From CAWFSE01 sp963697565 (GTDB lineage Bacteria; Actinomycetota; Actinomycetes; CAVWCF01), in assembly GCA_963697565.1 (NCBI GenBank), contig CAVOOM010000008.1, forward strand, positions 496,001 to 560,000: 64,000 bases of DNA, read 5' to 3'. Positions 21,495 to 30,762 of this stretch are shown here, piece by piece. The translations under genes were made by a program, and so were the position numbers. Each line of letters starts with the position of its first letter. Position 1 is the stretch's first letter. Under the pieces are notes generated by a model. The model was given only the letters and a program-made list of their open reading frames with translations, did not search any database and was not told where the DNA came from.

Positions 21495-22996
21495 GCGCGA
21501 GCGGATCGGACCTCATCCACCGCACCGCCGCCGGGCTCGCCGACAGCCTGGCCGCCGGCGACGTCTCCGCGGTGGAGGTCGCCGAGGCCCACCTGGACCG
21601 CATCGACGCCGTCGACGGCCGCGTGCACGCGTTCCTCCATGTCGACCGCGAGGGCGCGCTGGCGGCGGCGAAGGCGGTCGACGCCCGGCGCGCGGCGGGC
21701 GAGCCGCTTGGCCCGCTGGCCGGGGTGCCGCTCGCGCTCAAGGACGTCCTGACGATGCAGGGCGTGCCCACGACCTGCGGCTCGCGCATCCTCGAGGGCT
21801 GGCGGCCGGCGTACGACGCCACGGTGACCCGCCGGCTCAAGGACGCGGGCGTGGTGATCCTCGGCAAGACCAACATGGACGAGTTCGCGATGGGCTCCTC
21901 CACCGAGCACTCCGCGTACGGCCCCACCCGCAACCCCTGGGACCTCGACCGGATCCCCGGGGGGTCCGGCGGCGGCTCGGCGGCCTCGCTTGCCGCGTAC
22001 GAGGCGCCGCTCGCGATCGGCACCGACACCGGCGGCTCGATCCGCCAGCCGGCCGCCGTCACCGGCACCGTGGGCGTGAAGCCGACGTACGGCGGCGTGT
22101 CGCGCTACGGCCTGGTGGCCCTGGCCTCGTCGCTCGACCAGGCCGGCCCCTGCGCCCGCACCGTGCTCGACGCCGCCCTGCTGCACAGCGTGATCGGCGG
22201 GCACGACCCGCTCGACTCGACCTCGCTCGACGTCCCCGTGCCGCCGGTGGTCGAGGCCGCCCGGCAGGCCGACGTCAAGGGCCTGCGGATCGCGGTCGTC
22301 ACCGAGCTCGGCGGCGAGGGCTACCAGCCGGGGGTGCGCCAGCGCTTCGAGGAGTCGGTGGCCCTGCTCGAGGGGCTCGGCGCCGAGATCGTCGAGGTGT
22401 CGTGCCCGCACTTCCCGTACGCGCTGGCGGCGTACTACCTGATCCTGCCCAGCGAGGCGTCGAGCAACCTGGCCAAGTTCGACGGCATGCGCTTCGGCCT
22501 GCGCGTGGGCGACGACGGCGAGGCGGGTGTCGACGAGGTCATGTCGCGCACCCGGGCCGCGGGCTTCGGCGACGAGGTGGTGCGGCGCATCATGCTCGGC
22601 ACCTACGCGCTGTCCGCGGGCTACTACGACGCGTTCTACGGCCAGGCGCAGAAGGTGCGCACGCTGATCCAGCGCGACTTCGCCGCGGCGTTCGAGACCG
22701 CCGACGTGCTGATCTCGCCGACCGCGCCGACCACCGCGTTCCGGCTCGGCGAGAAGCTCGACGATCCGCTGGCGATGTACCTCAACGACGTCGCCACCAT
22801 CCCGGCCAACCTGGCCGGGACCCCGGGCATGTCGCTGCCGGTGGGGCTCGCCCCCGAGGACGGCCTGCCGGTCGGCCTGCAGATCATGGCCCCCGCGATG
22901 GCCGACGACCGGCTCTACCGGGTCGGGGCCGCGCTGGAGGCCGCGCTCGCGGACCGCTGGGGCGGCCCGCTGCTCAAGGAGGCCGCGTCGCTGTGA
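21491..22996 (+). CDS. gatA: Asp/Glu-tRNA amidotransferase subunit A
   Basis: Amidase-signature subunit of 501 residues that releases ammonia from glutamine. The catalytic triad is visible: Lys in LALKDVLTMQG (about residue 82), cis-Ser and nucleophile Ser in GGSGGGSAASLAAYEAP and GTDTGGSIRQPAAVTG. The C-terminal part has NLAGTPGMSLPVGLAPEDGL. The frame is intact. It overlaps both gatC and gatB. The presence of gatCAB plus a single gltX implies indirect charging of tRNA-Gln. Confidence 0.95.
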   Translation: MSASGSDLIHRTAAGLADSLAAGDVSAVEVAEAHLDRIDAVDGRVHAFLHVDREGALAAAKAVDARRAAGEPLGPLAGVPLALKDVLTMQGVPTTCGSRILEGWRPAYDATVTRRLKDAGVVILGKTNMDEFAMGSSTEHSAYGPTRNPWDLDRIPGGSGGGSAASLAAYEAPLAIGTDTGGSIRQPAAVTGTVGVKPTYGGVSRYGLVALASSLDQAGPCARTVLDAALLHSVIGGHDPLDSTSLDVPVPPVVEAARQADVKGLRIAVVTELGGEGYQPGVRQRFEESVALLEGLGAEIVEVSCPHFPYALAAYYLILPSEASSNLAKFDGMRFGLRVGDDGEAGVDEVMSRTRAAGFGDEVVRRIMLGTYALSAGYYDAFYGQAQKVRTLIQRDFAAAFETADVLISPTAPTTAFRLGEKLDDPLAMYLNDVATIPANLAGTPGMSLPVGLAPEDGLPVGLQIMAPAMADDRLYRVGAALEAALADRWGGPLLKEAASL

Positions 22997-24527
22997 CCGC
23001 CGTCGCTGGGACCGCCGCTGGCCCGTCCGCGCTGATGCCGTACGACGAGGCCGTCGCCGCGTACGACCCCGTCCTCGGGCTCGAGGTGCACGTCGAGCTC
23101 GGCACCGCCTCGAAGATGTTCTGCGGCTGCGCCACGGAGTTCGGCGCGCCGCCCAACTCGCAGACCTGCCCGACCTGCCTCGGGCTGCCGGGCTCGCTGC
23201 CCGCGCTCAACCGCACGGCGGTGGAGTCGGCGATGCGGATCGGGCTGGCGCTGAACTGTCAGGTCGCCGAGTGGTGCCGCTTCGCGCGCAAGAACTACTT
23301 CTACCCGGACATGCCGAAGAACTTCCAGACGTCGCAGTACGACGAGCCGATCTGCTTCGACGGCTGGCTCGACATCGACGTCGAGACCGACGAGGGCGTC
23401 CTGCCGTTCCGGATCGAGATCGAGCGCGCCCACATGGAGGAGGACACCGGCAAGACGTCGCACCTGGGCGGCGCCACCGGTCGCATCCACGGCGCCGACT
23501 ACTCCCTCGTCGACTACAACCGCGCCGGCATCCCGCTCATCGAGATCGTCACCAAGCCGGTGGCGGGGGCGGGACGGCACGCCCCGGAGGTGGCCAAGGC
23601 GTACGTCACGGCGCTGCGCGACCTGCTGCGCTCGCTGGGCGTCAGCGACGTGAAGATGGAGCAGGGCTCGCTGCGCTGCGACGTGAACCTCTCGCTGCGC
23701 CCGTCGCCCGAGGCGCCCTCTGGGCACCCGCTCGGAGACGAAGAACGTCAACTCGCTGCGGTCGGTGGAGCGCGCGGTGCGCTACGAGATCGGCCGCCAG
23801 GCGGCTTTGCTCGCCGGCGGCGGATCGGTGGTCCAGGAGACCCGGCACTGGCACGAGGACACCGGGCTCACCACGCCCGGCCGCAGCAAGGAGGAGGCCG
23901 AGGACTACCGGTACTTCCCGGAGCCCGACCTCGTGCCGATCGCCCCGTCCCGGGAGTGGGTCGACGAGCTGCGCGCGACGCTGCCCGAACTGCCCGCCGA
24001 GCGGCGCCGCCGGCTGCAGGCCGAGTGGGAGCTGTCGGACTTCGAGATGCAGTCGGTGCTCAACGCCGGAGCCGTGGAGGTCATCGAGGCGACGATCGCG
24101 GCCGGCGGCTCGGTCGCCGGCGCCCGCAAGTGGTGGATGGGCGAGCTCGCGCGGGTCGCCAACGAGCGCGGGCGTCGAGCTGGCCGAGCTGCCGGTCTCC
24201 GCGACCGACGTCGCCCGGGTCGAGGCGCTCGTCGCCGACGGCCAGGTCAACGACAAGCTCGCCCGCCAGGTGCTCGAGGGCGTGCTGGCGGGCGAGGGCT
24301 CGCCGGACGACGTGGTGGCCACCCGCGGGCTCGCTGTGGTCTCGGACGACTCCGCGCTCGGCGCGGCCGTCGACGCCGCCATCGCGGCCGACCCCGATGC
24401 GGCCCAGAAGATCCGCGACGGCAAGGTCGCCGCGGCCGGCGCCCTCGTCGGGGCCGTGATGAAGGCGACCCGCGGGTCCGCCGACGCCGCGCGCGTCCGC
24501 GAGCTCATCCTCGACCGCCTCACCTGA
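22993..24527 (+). CDS. gatB: Asp/Glu-tRNA amidotransferase subunit B (two frameshifts)
   Basis: GatB binds the mischarged tRNA and activates its acyl group. GTG at 22993 overlaps the gatA stop; the protein starts VTAVAGTAAGPSALMPYDE and contains VLGLEVHVELGTASKMFCGC, the zinc cysteines with TCPTCLGLPG, YFYPDMPKNFQTSQYDEP and the Yqey domain at the C-terminus. Extra bases near 23728 and 24172 break the frame; removing them restores LGTRSETKNVNSLRSVERA and ERGVELAELPVSAT and yields about 510 residues ending LILDRLT. Confidence 0.93.
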
Positions 24528-24529
24528 AA

Positions 24530-24618
24530 CACAACGGTTGAGGCGGGGGTCACACGTTCTGCCGTGTGACCCCCGCCTCAACCGTTGTGCGAGGGGTCGC
24601 ACGTTCTGCCGTGTGAGG
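24530..24618. terminator. 27-bp perfect palindrome with a second hairpin sharing its loop
   Basis: Arms 24530-24556 and 24563-24589 are perfect reverse complements (27 of 27) around the loop TTCTGC. Directly after it, CGCACG-TTCTGC-CGTGTG (about 24598-24615) repeats the apical part of the first hairpin. It starts 2 nt after the gatB stop, so it very likely ends gatCAB transcription, although it lacks a T-tract. The repeated apex also resembles a mobile palindromic element. Confidence 0.65.
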
Positions 24619-24667
24619 TGGCCCGCTCCGGTGTGACCCGAACGGTGGACCGCCGACAGGCGCAGGG

Positions 24668-24705
24668 TTGCGGTTGACGCAGCGTCAACCCGTACCGTCG
24701 TCGGC
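24668..24705 (+). promoter_or_regulatory. MerR-type operator-promoter (19-bp spacer)
   Basis: A -35-like TTGCGG (24668-24673) and the -10 box TACCGT (24693-24698) are 19 bp apart, the long spacing that MerR regulators correct. The spacer holds the perfect palindrome GTTGACGC-A-GCGTCAAC (24673-24689). The ATG at 24706 is 7 nt after the -10, so the mRNA is probably leaderless. Autoregulation by the adjacent MerR protein is inferred. Confidence 0.7.
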
Positions 24706-25518
24706 ATGGACGCGCGGAGCATGGATGCGGTCGCCTCGGACGGTGCCCGCATGCCGAGGCCCTCGACATCGCCGCCCTGGCGCGCGTCTCGGGCGTGAGC
24801 AGCCGGACGCTGCGCCACTACGACGCGATCGGCCTGCTGAGGCCGTCGGCGACCCGGTCCGACGGACGCCGACGGTACGGCCGGGCCGAGGTGCTGCGGC
24901 TGCAGCGGATCCTCATCCTGCGCTCGCTGGGCCTGGGGCTCGACGCGATCGGCGCCGTCCTGGCCGCCGAGGTGGACGAGGCCGCCGCGCTGCGCGAGCA
25001 CCGCGCGCGGTTGCGGGCCGAACGCCTCCGGCTCGACGCCCTGCTCGCCACCGTGGACCGCACGATCGACCATCTGGAGAAGGGGACCCCCATGAGCACC
25101 GAGGACGTCTTCGCCGGCCTGCCCGGCTACGACGCCGAGCAGCAGCGGGAGTACGAGCGCGAGGCCGCCGAGCGCTGGGGCCAGGACGCGGTGGACGCCT
25201 CCCGGGCCCGGATCGGCGGCTGGACGAAGCAGGACGCCGCCGCCTCGATGGAGGAGCACGCCGCCCTCAGCCGCGACCTGGCCGGCCTGATGGCCGAGGG
25301 GGCGTCCGTCGAGGACCCCCGCGTGCAGGCGGTGGTCGCCCGCCACCACGCCTGGGTCAGCCAGTTCTGGACGCCGGACGCCGACGCGTACGAGGGGCTG
25401 GGCCGGATGTACGTCGACGACGAGCGCTTCGCGGCGAACGTACGACGCCTTCGCCCCGGGGCTGGCGGCGTTCCTGCGCGACGCGATCGCCGTCTACGCC
25501 GTCGAGCGCCTGGCCTGA
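24706..25518 (+). CDS. TipA-like MerR-family regulator (two frameshifts)
   Basis: The restored protein of about 270 residues has an N-terminal winged helix (ALDIAALARVSGVSSRTLRH, then GRRRYGRAEVLRLQRI), a coiled-coil dimer helix, and a C-terminal TipAS-type domain (EHAALSRDLAGLMAEGA, ARHHAWVSQFWTPD, YEGLGRMYVDDERF). TipAS domains bind small molecules such as thiopeptides or other multidrugs. Frame breaks are near 24753 (missing base) and 25441 (extra G); a shorter translation from GTG at 24795 would lose half the DNA-binding domain. The only plausible target in the window is its own promoter. Confidence 0.78.
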
Positions 25519-25521
25519 CCC

Positions 25522-26658
25522 TCAGCGCAGCCTCACCTGGGCCACCCGGTCGTCGCCGGCGCGCGGGTCGCCGCGGCCGTCGGTGTTGGAGGTCGTGACC
25601 CACAGCCCGCCGCCAGGAGCGGCCAGGACCCCGCGGACCCGGCCGAGCTCGCCCTCGAGGAAGGCGCGCGGCTGCCCGGCCTGCGGTCCGTCCAGCGGGA
25701 CCTGCCAGAGCCGCTGGCCGCGCAGCGCGCCGAGGTAGGCCACGTCGGCGACGATCGCCAGGCCGCTGGGCGAGGCCTCCGAGGTCGGCCACGAGGCATA
25801 GGGGTCGACGTAGGTCGGCGCCCCGCCCGGGCCCTCGACGGCCGGCCAGCCGTAGTTGCCGCCGCGCTCGATCCGGTTCAGCTCGTCGCGGGCCCTCGCC
25901 CCGAACTCCGAGGCCCACAGCTGCCCGGTCGAGTCGAACGCCAGGCCCTGGACGTTGCGGTGCCCGTACGACCAGACCGGGGAACCGGGGAAGGGGTTGT
26001 CGGCCGGGACCGACCCGTCCGCGGCCACCCGCAGGACCTTGCCGCCGAGCGAGCCGAGGTCCTGGGCGAGCTCGGGGATCCCCTCGTCGCCGGTGGAGAT
26101 CCACAGCAGGCCACCGGGCCCGAACGCCAGCTGCCCGCCGTTGTGGATCGCGCCCTTGGGGATGCCTGCGAGCACGACCTGCGGCGGGCCGAGGGAGCCG
26201 CCCTCCGGCCATGGCATCCGCACGACCCGGTTGTCACGCGCGGCGGTGAGGTAGGCGTAGACGAGCCGGTCCTGGGCGAAGGAGGGGGCCACGGCCAGAC
26301 CGAGCAGTCCCCCTTCGCCTTCGGCGACGACCCCGGGGACGCCGCCCACCGCGACCGGGTCCGAGCCGGGACGCACCTGCAGCACGCGTCCGGTGGGCCG
26401 CTCGGAGACCAGCGCCGAGCCGTCCGGCAGCAGGGCCAGCCCCCAGGGCACCTGCAGGCCGTCGGCCACCGTGGGGCCGAGGTCGGCCGCCGGCAGCGGA
26501 TCGGGCACCACAGCGGCCGGGGTGGGGGTCGCCGACGGCGCCGCGGACGAGGCGGCGGGCGGCGGCGACTCAGGCGTGGCGGACTCCTGCGCGGAGCAGG
26601 CAGCGAGCGCCAGGGCCGTCAGGGCGATCGCGCACGCGGTCGCGGGCTTGGTGGACAT
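25522..26658 (-). CDS. Secreted lipoprotein, PQQ/sorbosone-dehydrogenase-like (LppZ-like)
   Basis: A 378-residue lipoprotein: signal peptide residues 1-20 with lipobox LALAAC (Cys21), a Ser/Pro/Ala-rich linker, then a six-bladed beta-propeller of the glucose/sorbosone dehydrogenase family (VPWGLALLPDGSALVSERP, GEGGLLGLAVAPSF, GAIHNGGQLAFGPGGLLW, YGHRNVQGLAFD, NYGWPAVEG). It may oxidise sugars with PQQ outside the cell, but cofactor use is uncertain in this subfamily. M. tuberculosis lppZ (Rv3006) is the positional counterpart. It is divergent from the hydroxyacid dehydrogenase gene with 52 bp between. Confidence 0.83.
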   Translation of the reverse strand: MSTKPATACAIALTALALAACSAQESATPESPPPAASSAAPSATPTPAAVVPDPLPAADLGPTVADGLQVPWGLALLPDGSALVSERPTGRVLQVRPGSDPVAVGGVPGVVAEGEGGLLGLAVAPSFAQDRLVYAYLTAARDNRVVRMPWPEGGSLGPPQVVLAGIPKGAIHNGGQLAFGPGGLLWISTGDEGIPELAQDLGSLGGKVLRVAADGSVPADNPFPGSPVWSYGHRNVQGLAFDSTGQLWASEFGARARDELNRIERGGNYGWPAVEGPGGAPTYVDPYASWPTSEASPSGLAIVADVAYLGALRGQRLWQVPLDGPQAGQPRAFLEGELGRVRGVLAAPGGGLWVTTSNTDGRGDPRAGDDRVAQVRLR

Positions 26659-26697
26659 CGGCTACCAGTGTGTCCCGGCCCCGGCCGGGCCGCCCGT

Positions 26698-26710
26698 TAG
26701 GGTCCCGGTC
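26698..26710 (+). promoter_or_regulatory. Leaderless promoter of hydroxyacid dehydrogenase gene
   Basis: TAGGGT (26698-26703) is 7 nt before the GTG at 26711. Confidence 0.5.
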
Positions 26711-27628
26711 GTGACCCACGCCTGGCTGCCCTTCGACGCCGACGAGCTCGGCGGGCTCCCGGCCGGGATGACCGCGGATCGCTACGACGGCGCCGCCGAG
26801 CCCCCCGGGATCGAGCGCGTCGAGGTGTACGTCCCGCCGTACATGGCGCCCGAGCACACCCTCGCGGTGATGGCCCGGATGCCGGCCTTGCGCGTGGTGC
26901 AGACGCTGACGGCGGGGTCGACAACGTGTGGCCGCACCTGCCCGCGGGCGCGGTGCTCTGCAACGCGCGCGGGGTGCACGACGCCTCGACCGCCGAGCTG
27001 GTGGTCGGCCTGATGATCGCCTCGCTGCGGCGGATCCCCGAGTTCGTCCGCGCGCAGGAGTCCGGGACGTGGGCGTACGGCCGCTACGACGCGCTGGCGG
27101 ACAAGCGGGTGCTCATCGTCGGGTACGGGTCGGTGGGGGAGGCCATCGAGCGGCGGCTGGCCGGCTTCGAGGTCGAGGTGGTGCGGGTGGCGCGCAGCCC
27201 CCGACCGGGCCCGCCGGCGGTCGAGGGGTTCGACCGGCTCCACGACCTGCTGCCCGACGCCGACGTGGTCGTGCTGATCTGCCCGCTCACCGACGAGACG
27301 AGGGGGCTCGTCGACGCCGCCTTCCTCGCCCGGATGCGCGACGGCGCGCTGCTGGTGAACGCCGCCCGCGGCCCCGTGGTGGTCACCGCCGACCTGCTCG
27401 CCGCGCTGGAGTCCGGGTCGGCTGCGGGCCGCGCTGGACGTCACCGACCCCGAGCCGCTGCCGGCCGACCACCCGCTCTGGCGGGCGCCGAACACCCTGA
27501 TCAGCCCGCATGTCGGCGGCAACACGACAGCCTTCCTGCCGCGGGCCCGGCGGCTCGTCGCGGAGCAGCTGGCCCGCCTGGCTGCGGGGGAGGAACCGCT
27601 GAACGTCGTGCCGCGCCCGCTTGGGTAG
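26711..27628 (+). CDS. D-isomer-specific 2-hydroxyacid dehydrogenase (two frameshifts)
   Basis: NAD(P)-dependent enzyme of about 305 residues. The N-terminal substrate domain is VTHAWLPFDADELGG onward; the Rossmann motif is VLIVGYGSVGEAIERRLAGF; later signatures are LPDADVVVLICPLTDETRGL and FLARMRDGALLVNAARG. A missing G near 26922 and an extra base near 27421 break the frame; the sum is zero, and the repaired end reads LRAALDVTDPEPLPADHPLW and NTLISPHVGGN, with the catalytic His. Substrate (glyoxylate, 2-ketoacid or 3-phosphoglycerate analogue) cannot be named. serA in this window is a separate gene. Confidence 0.82.
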
Positions 27629-27638
27629 CGTTCAGGCC
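27626..27638 (+). promoter_or_regulatory. Leaderless promoter of ilvD
   Basis: TAGCGT (27626-27631) includes the stop codon of the preceding gene and lies 7 nt before the ilvD ATG at 27639. Confidence 0.5.
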
Positions 27639-29346
27639 ATGACCGCCGAGCTCCAGAGCGCCGCAGCCGCAGACCCCCGACATCAAGCCGCGCAGCCGCC
27701 AGGTCACCGACGGCCTTGAGCGGGCGGCGGCCCGCGGCATGCTCCGCGCGGTCGGCATGGGCGACGACGACTGGGTGAAGCCGCAGATCGGCGTGGCCAG
27801 CTCGTGGAACGAGATCACCCCCTGCAACCTCTCGCTGCAGCGGCTGGCCCAGGCGGCCAAGGAGGGGGTGCACGCCGGGGGCGGCTACCCGCTGGAGTTC
27901 GGCACGATCTCGGTGTCCGACGGCATCTCGATGGGCCACGAGGGGATGCACTTCTCGCTGGTGTCCCGCGAGGTGATCGCCGACTCGGTCGAGACGGTGA
28001 TGCAGGCCGAGCGGCTCGACGGCGCCGTGCTGCTGGCCGGCTGCGACAAGTCCCTGCCCGGCATGCTGATGGCGGCTGCCCGGCTCGATCTGGCCGCGGT
28101 CTTCCTGTACGCGGGCTCGACGATGCCCGGCCGGCTCGGCGACAAGGACGTCACGATCATCGACGCCTTCGAGGCGGTCGGCGCCTGCGCCCGCGGGCTG
28201 ATCACCCGCGCCGAGGTCGACGCCATCGAGCGGGCGATCTGCCCCGGCGAGGGCGCCTGCGGAGGCATGTACACCGCCAACACGATGGCCGCGGTCGCCG
28301 AGGCGCTCGGCATGTCGCTGCCCGGCTCGGCAGCCCCGCCCGCGGTCGACCGCCGCCGCGACGGCTTCGCCCGCCGCTCCGGCGAGGCCGTGGTCGAGAT
28401 GCTGCGCCAGGGGATCACGGCGCGGCAGGTCATGACGCGCGAGGCGTTCGAGAACGCGATCGCCGTCGTGATGGCGGTCGGCGGCTCGACCAACGCGGTG
28501 CTGCACCTGCTGGCGATCGCCCGCGAGGCCGACGTCGAGCTGACGCTGGACGACTTCAACCGGATCGGCGACCGGGTGCCGCACCTGGCCGACGTCAAGC
28601 CGTTCGGCCGGTTCGTGATGACCGACGTCGACCGCATCGGCGGGGTGCCGGTCGTGATGAAGGCGCTGCTCGACGCCGGGCTGCTGCACGGCGACTGCCT
28701 CACGGTGACCGGCAAGACGATGGCCGAGAACCTCGCCGCGATCGACCCGCCGGACCCGGACGGCCAGATCATCCGGGCCATGGCCGAGCCGATCCACGCC
28801 ACCGGCGGGATCTGCGTGCTCAAGGGGTCGATGGCGCCCGAGGGCGCCGTGGTGAAGACCGCCGGCTTCGACGCCGACGTCTTCGAGGGCACCGCGCGGG
28901 TCTTCGAGCGCGAGCGGGCCGCGATGGACGCGCTCGAGGCCGACGAGATCTCAGCCGGCGACGTCGTGGTGATCCGCTACGAGGGGCCCAAGGGCGGCCC
29001 CGGGATGCGCGAGATGCTCGCGATCACCGGCGCGATCAAGGGCGCCGGCCTCGGCAAGGACGTGCTGCTGCTCACCGACGGGCGGTTCTCCGGCGGCACC
29101 ACCGGGCTGTGCATCGGCCACGTCGCGCCGGAGGCCGTCGACGGCGGCCCGATCGCGTTCGTCCGGGACGGCGACCGGATCCGCGTCGACATCAGCGCCC
29201 GCACCATGGACCTGCTGGTCGACGAGGCCGAACTGGCCGCGCGTCGTGCGGGCTGGGAGCCGCTGCCCCCGCGCTACACCCGCGGCGTGCTGGCGAAGTA
29301 CGCGCAACTCGTGCACTCAGCCGCCGAGGGCGCCATCTGCGGCTAG
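27639..29346 (+). CDS. ilvD: Dihydroxy-acid dehydratase (one frameshift near start)
   Basis: Fe-S enzyme that dehydrates dihydroxy-acids to the 2-keto acids of valine and isoleucine. One extra C near 27675 separates the start MTAELQSAAAAD from PDIKPRSRQVTDGLERAAAR. The core has the cluster cysteines in LLAGCDKSLPGMLM and GEGACGGMYTANTMA, then MAVGGSTNAVLHLLAI, VLKGSMAPEGAVVK and TDGRFSGGTTGLCIGHVAPE. About 568 residues, full length. It converges with the Tad-like genes on the minus strand and precedes ilvB by 4.3 kb. Confidence 0.94.
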
Positions 29347-29356
29347 GCCGCCGCGA

Positions 29357-30062
29357 CTACGGCTTGCACTTGCTGATGCGCATCGGCTCGAACCTCACCA
29401 CGTTGCGGTCGGACAGATCCATCGTGGTGTCGAAGAACGCCTTGACAATTCCCTGGTGGGCGACCTTGAGGTAGACCCCGACGGCCTGACCGTCGGGAAT
29501 CGAAGTGGGCGGCAGAACCGCCGGGACGGTGCTCGGGCAGGCATTGATGTTCACGGGGTTCCACGTGCCGGAGACGTACCGGAAGGCCGGGTCGAATGCG
29601 GTGCCGGCTCCGTCCGGGTCCCAATATCGATAGCGCACGCAGTAGGCCGGCGGGCAGGTGGTGATCGAGGCGCTGCCGTCCTGTTTCCAATTGGCGGATC
29701 TGCGTCGGATAGCCGTTGAGATTGGCCAAGTAGACCCAGAGCTCGCTGATCGAGTTCGCTGGCAGGGCGCTGCCGCTGGAGAGCAGGGCCTGGGAGGCCA
29801 GGTAGGCAAACGAGGGATCAGCGTTGGGCCGCGCGGGCACCGGTGGCCCCTGGTGGCCCTCCACGTTACCGACCCTGGGATTGGTCGACGCGGTGCGGGC
29901 AGCATCACGAACCAGGTTGCTCGCCGCCACGTAGTCACGCAGCAGGAGCGCGAATTCGGTGATCCCGAAGGTCAGCAGCAGGATCAGCGGAATGATCAAG
30001 GCAGCCTCGACCGCGGCCGCGCCCGAGTCGCCCCCCCGCCGCCTGATGCGAAGTCGGCGCAT
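29357..30062 (-). CDS. TadE-like pseudopilin paralogue A (Cys-rich, one frameshift)
   Basis: About 234 residues. The N-terminus has DSGAAAVEAALIIPLILLL with the single TM helix of TadE proteins (GAAAVE signature), then LLRDYVAASNLVRDAARTAS. The extracellular part has conserved cysteines: TTCPPAYCVRYRYW, NINAC and the last residues KCKP, with VVRFEPMR just before. One extra T near 29695 breaks the frame (repair gives QIRQWKQDGSAS). ATG at 30062 overlaps GTG 30065 and is preceded by GGAGGAG. It is last in the four-gene operon and closely resembles gene B. Function is unknown; TadE-type proteins assemble or modify Flp pili. Confidence 0.72.
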
Positions 30063-30079
30063 CACTCCTCCAGCCGCCC

Positions 30080-30762
30080 CTACGGCTTGCAGTTGCCCGA
30101 TCCCTGCCGCATCGGTTCGAACTTCACCACGCTGCGGTCGGACAGGTTCATCGTCGTGTTGACGAATGCCTGGGTGAATCCCCGGTGGCCACCCGCAGGT
30201 AGACGCCCACCGCTTGCGCATTCGGGTCCGCGGGGCAGGCGTTGATGGTGGCGGGGTTCCAAGTGCCCGAGATGTACCTGAACGACCCCGGAATGATCGG
30301 CGGACCAGGTTGTTCATCCACCCACGCGTACTTGACGCAGTACGCCGGCAGGCAGGTGAAGGAGGCGCTGGTGTCGTTTCGCCAGTCCGGCTGCTGGGTC
30401 GGGTAGCCCTTTGGGTTCGCCAGATAGACCCAGAAATCGGTGATCGAGTTCTTGGGCAGAGCGCTGCCACTCGTGGCCAACGCCTCGGAAGCCAGATATG
30501 CGAACGACTGAATCCGTCCACAGGTCGGGTTCGAGGGGGGACAAGGTCCCTGGTGGCCGCTAACGTTGCCCACTCGCGGGTTGGTTGACGCCACGCGGGA
30601 GGCATCGCGCACTAGGTTGCTGACTGCGTTGTAGTCACGGAGAAGCGTGGCGAACTCGATGATCCCGAAGGTGAGCAGCAGCACCAGCGGGATGATGAGT
30701 GCGGCCTCGACGGCGGCCGCTCCAGAATCGTCGCGGCGGTGAGCGGTGCGCAAATGACGCAT
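30080..30762 (-). CDS. TadE-like pseudopilin paralogue B (Cys-rich, one frameshift)
   Basis: About 227 residues and clearly a tandem duplicate of gene A: DSGAAAVEAALIIPLVLLL, TLLRDYNAVSNLVRDASRVA, NPRVGNVSGHQG, SITDFWVYLANPKGYPTQ, FTCLPAYCVKYAW, INACPADP, VVKFEPMR and a terminal NCKP. A missing base near 30183 breaks the frame (expected VAHRGFTQAFVNTTMN). GGAGGAG stands at the same distance from the start as in gene A, and its ATG overlaps the TadG-like stop (TGATG). The four conserved cysteines suggest disulfides outside the cell. Confidence 0.72.
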
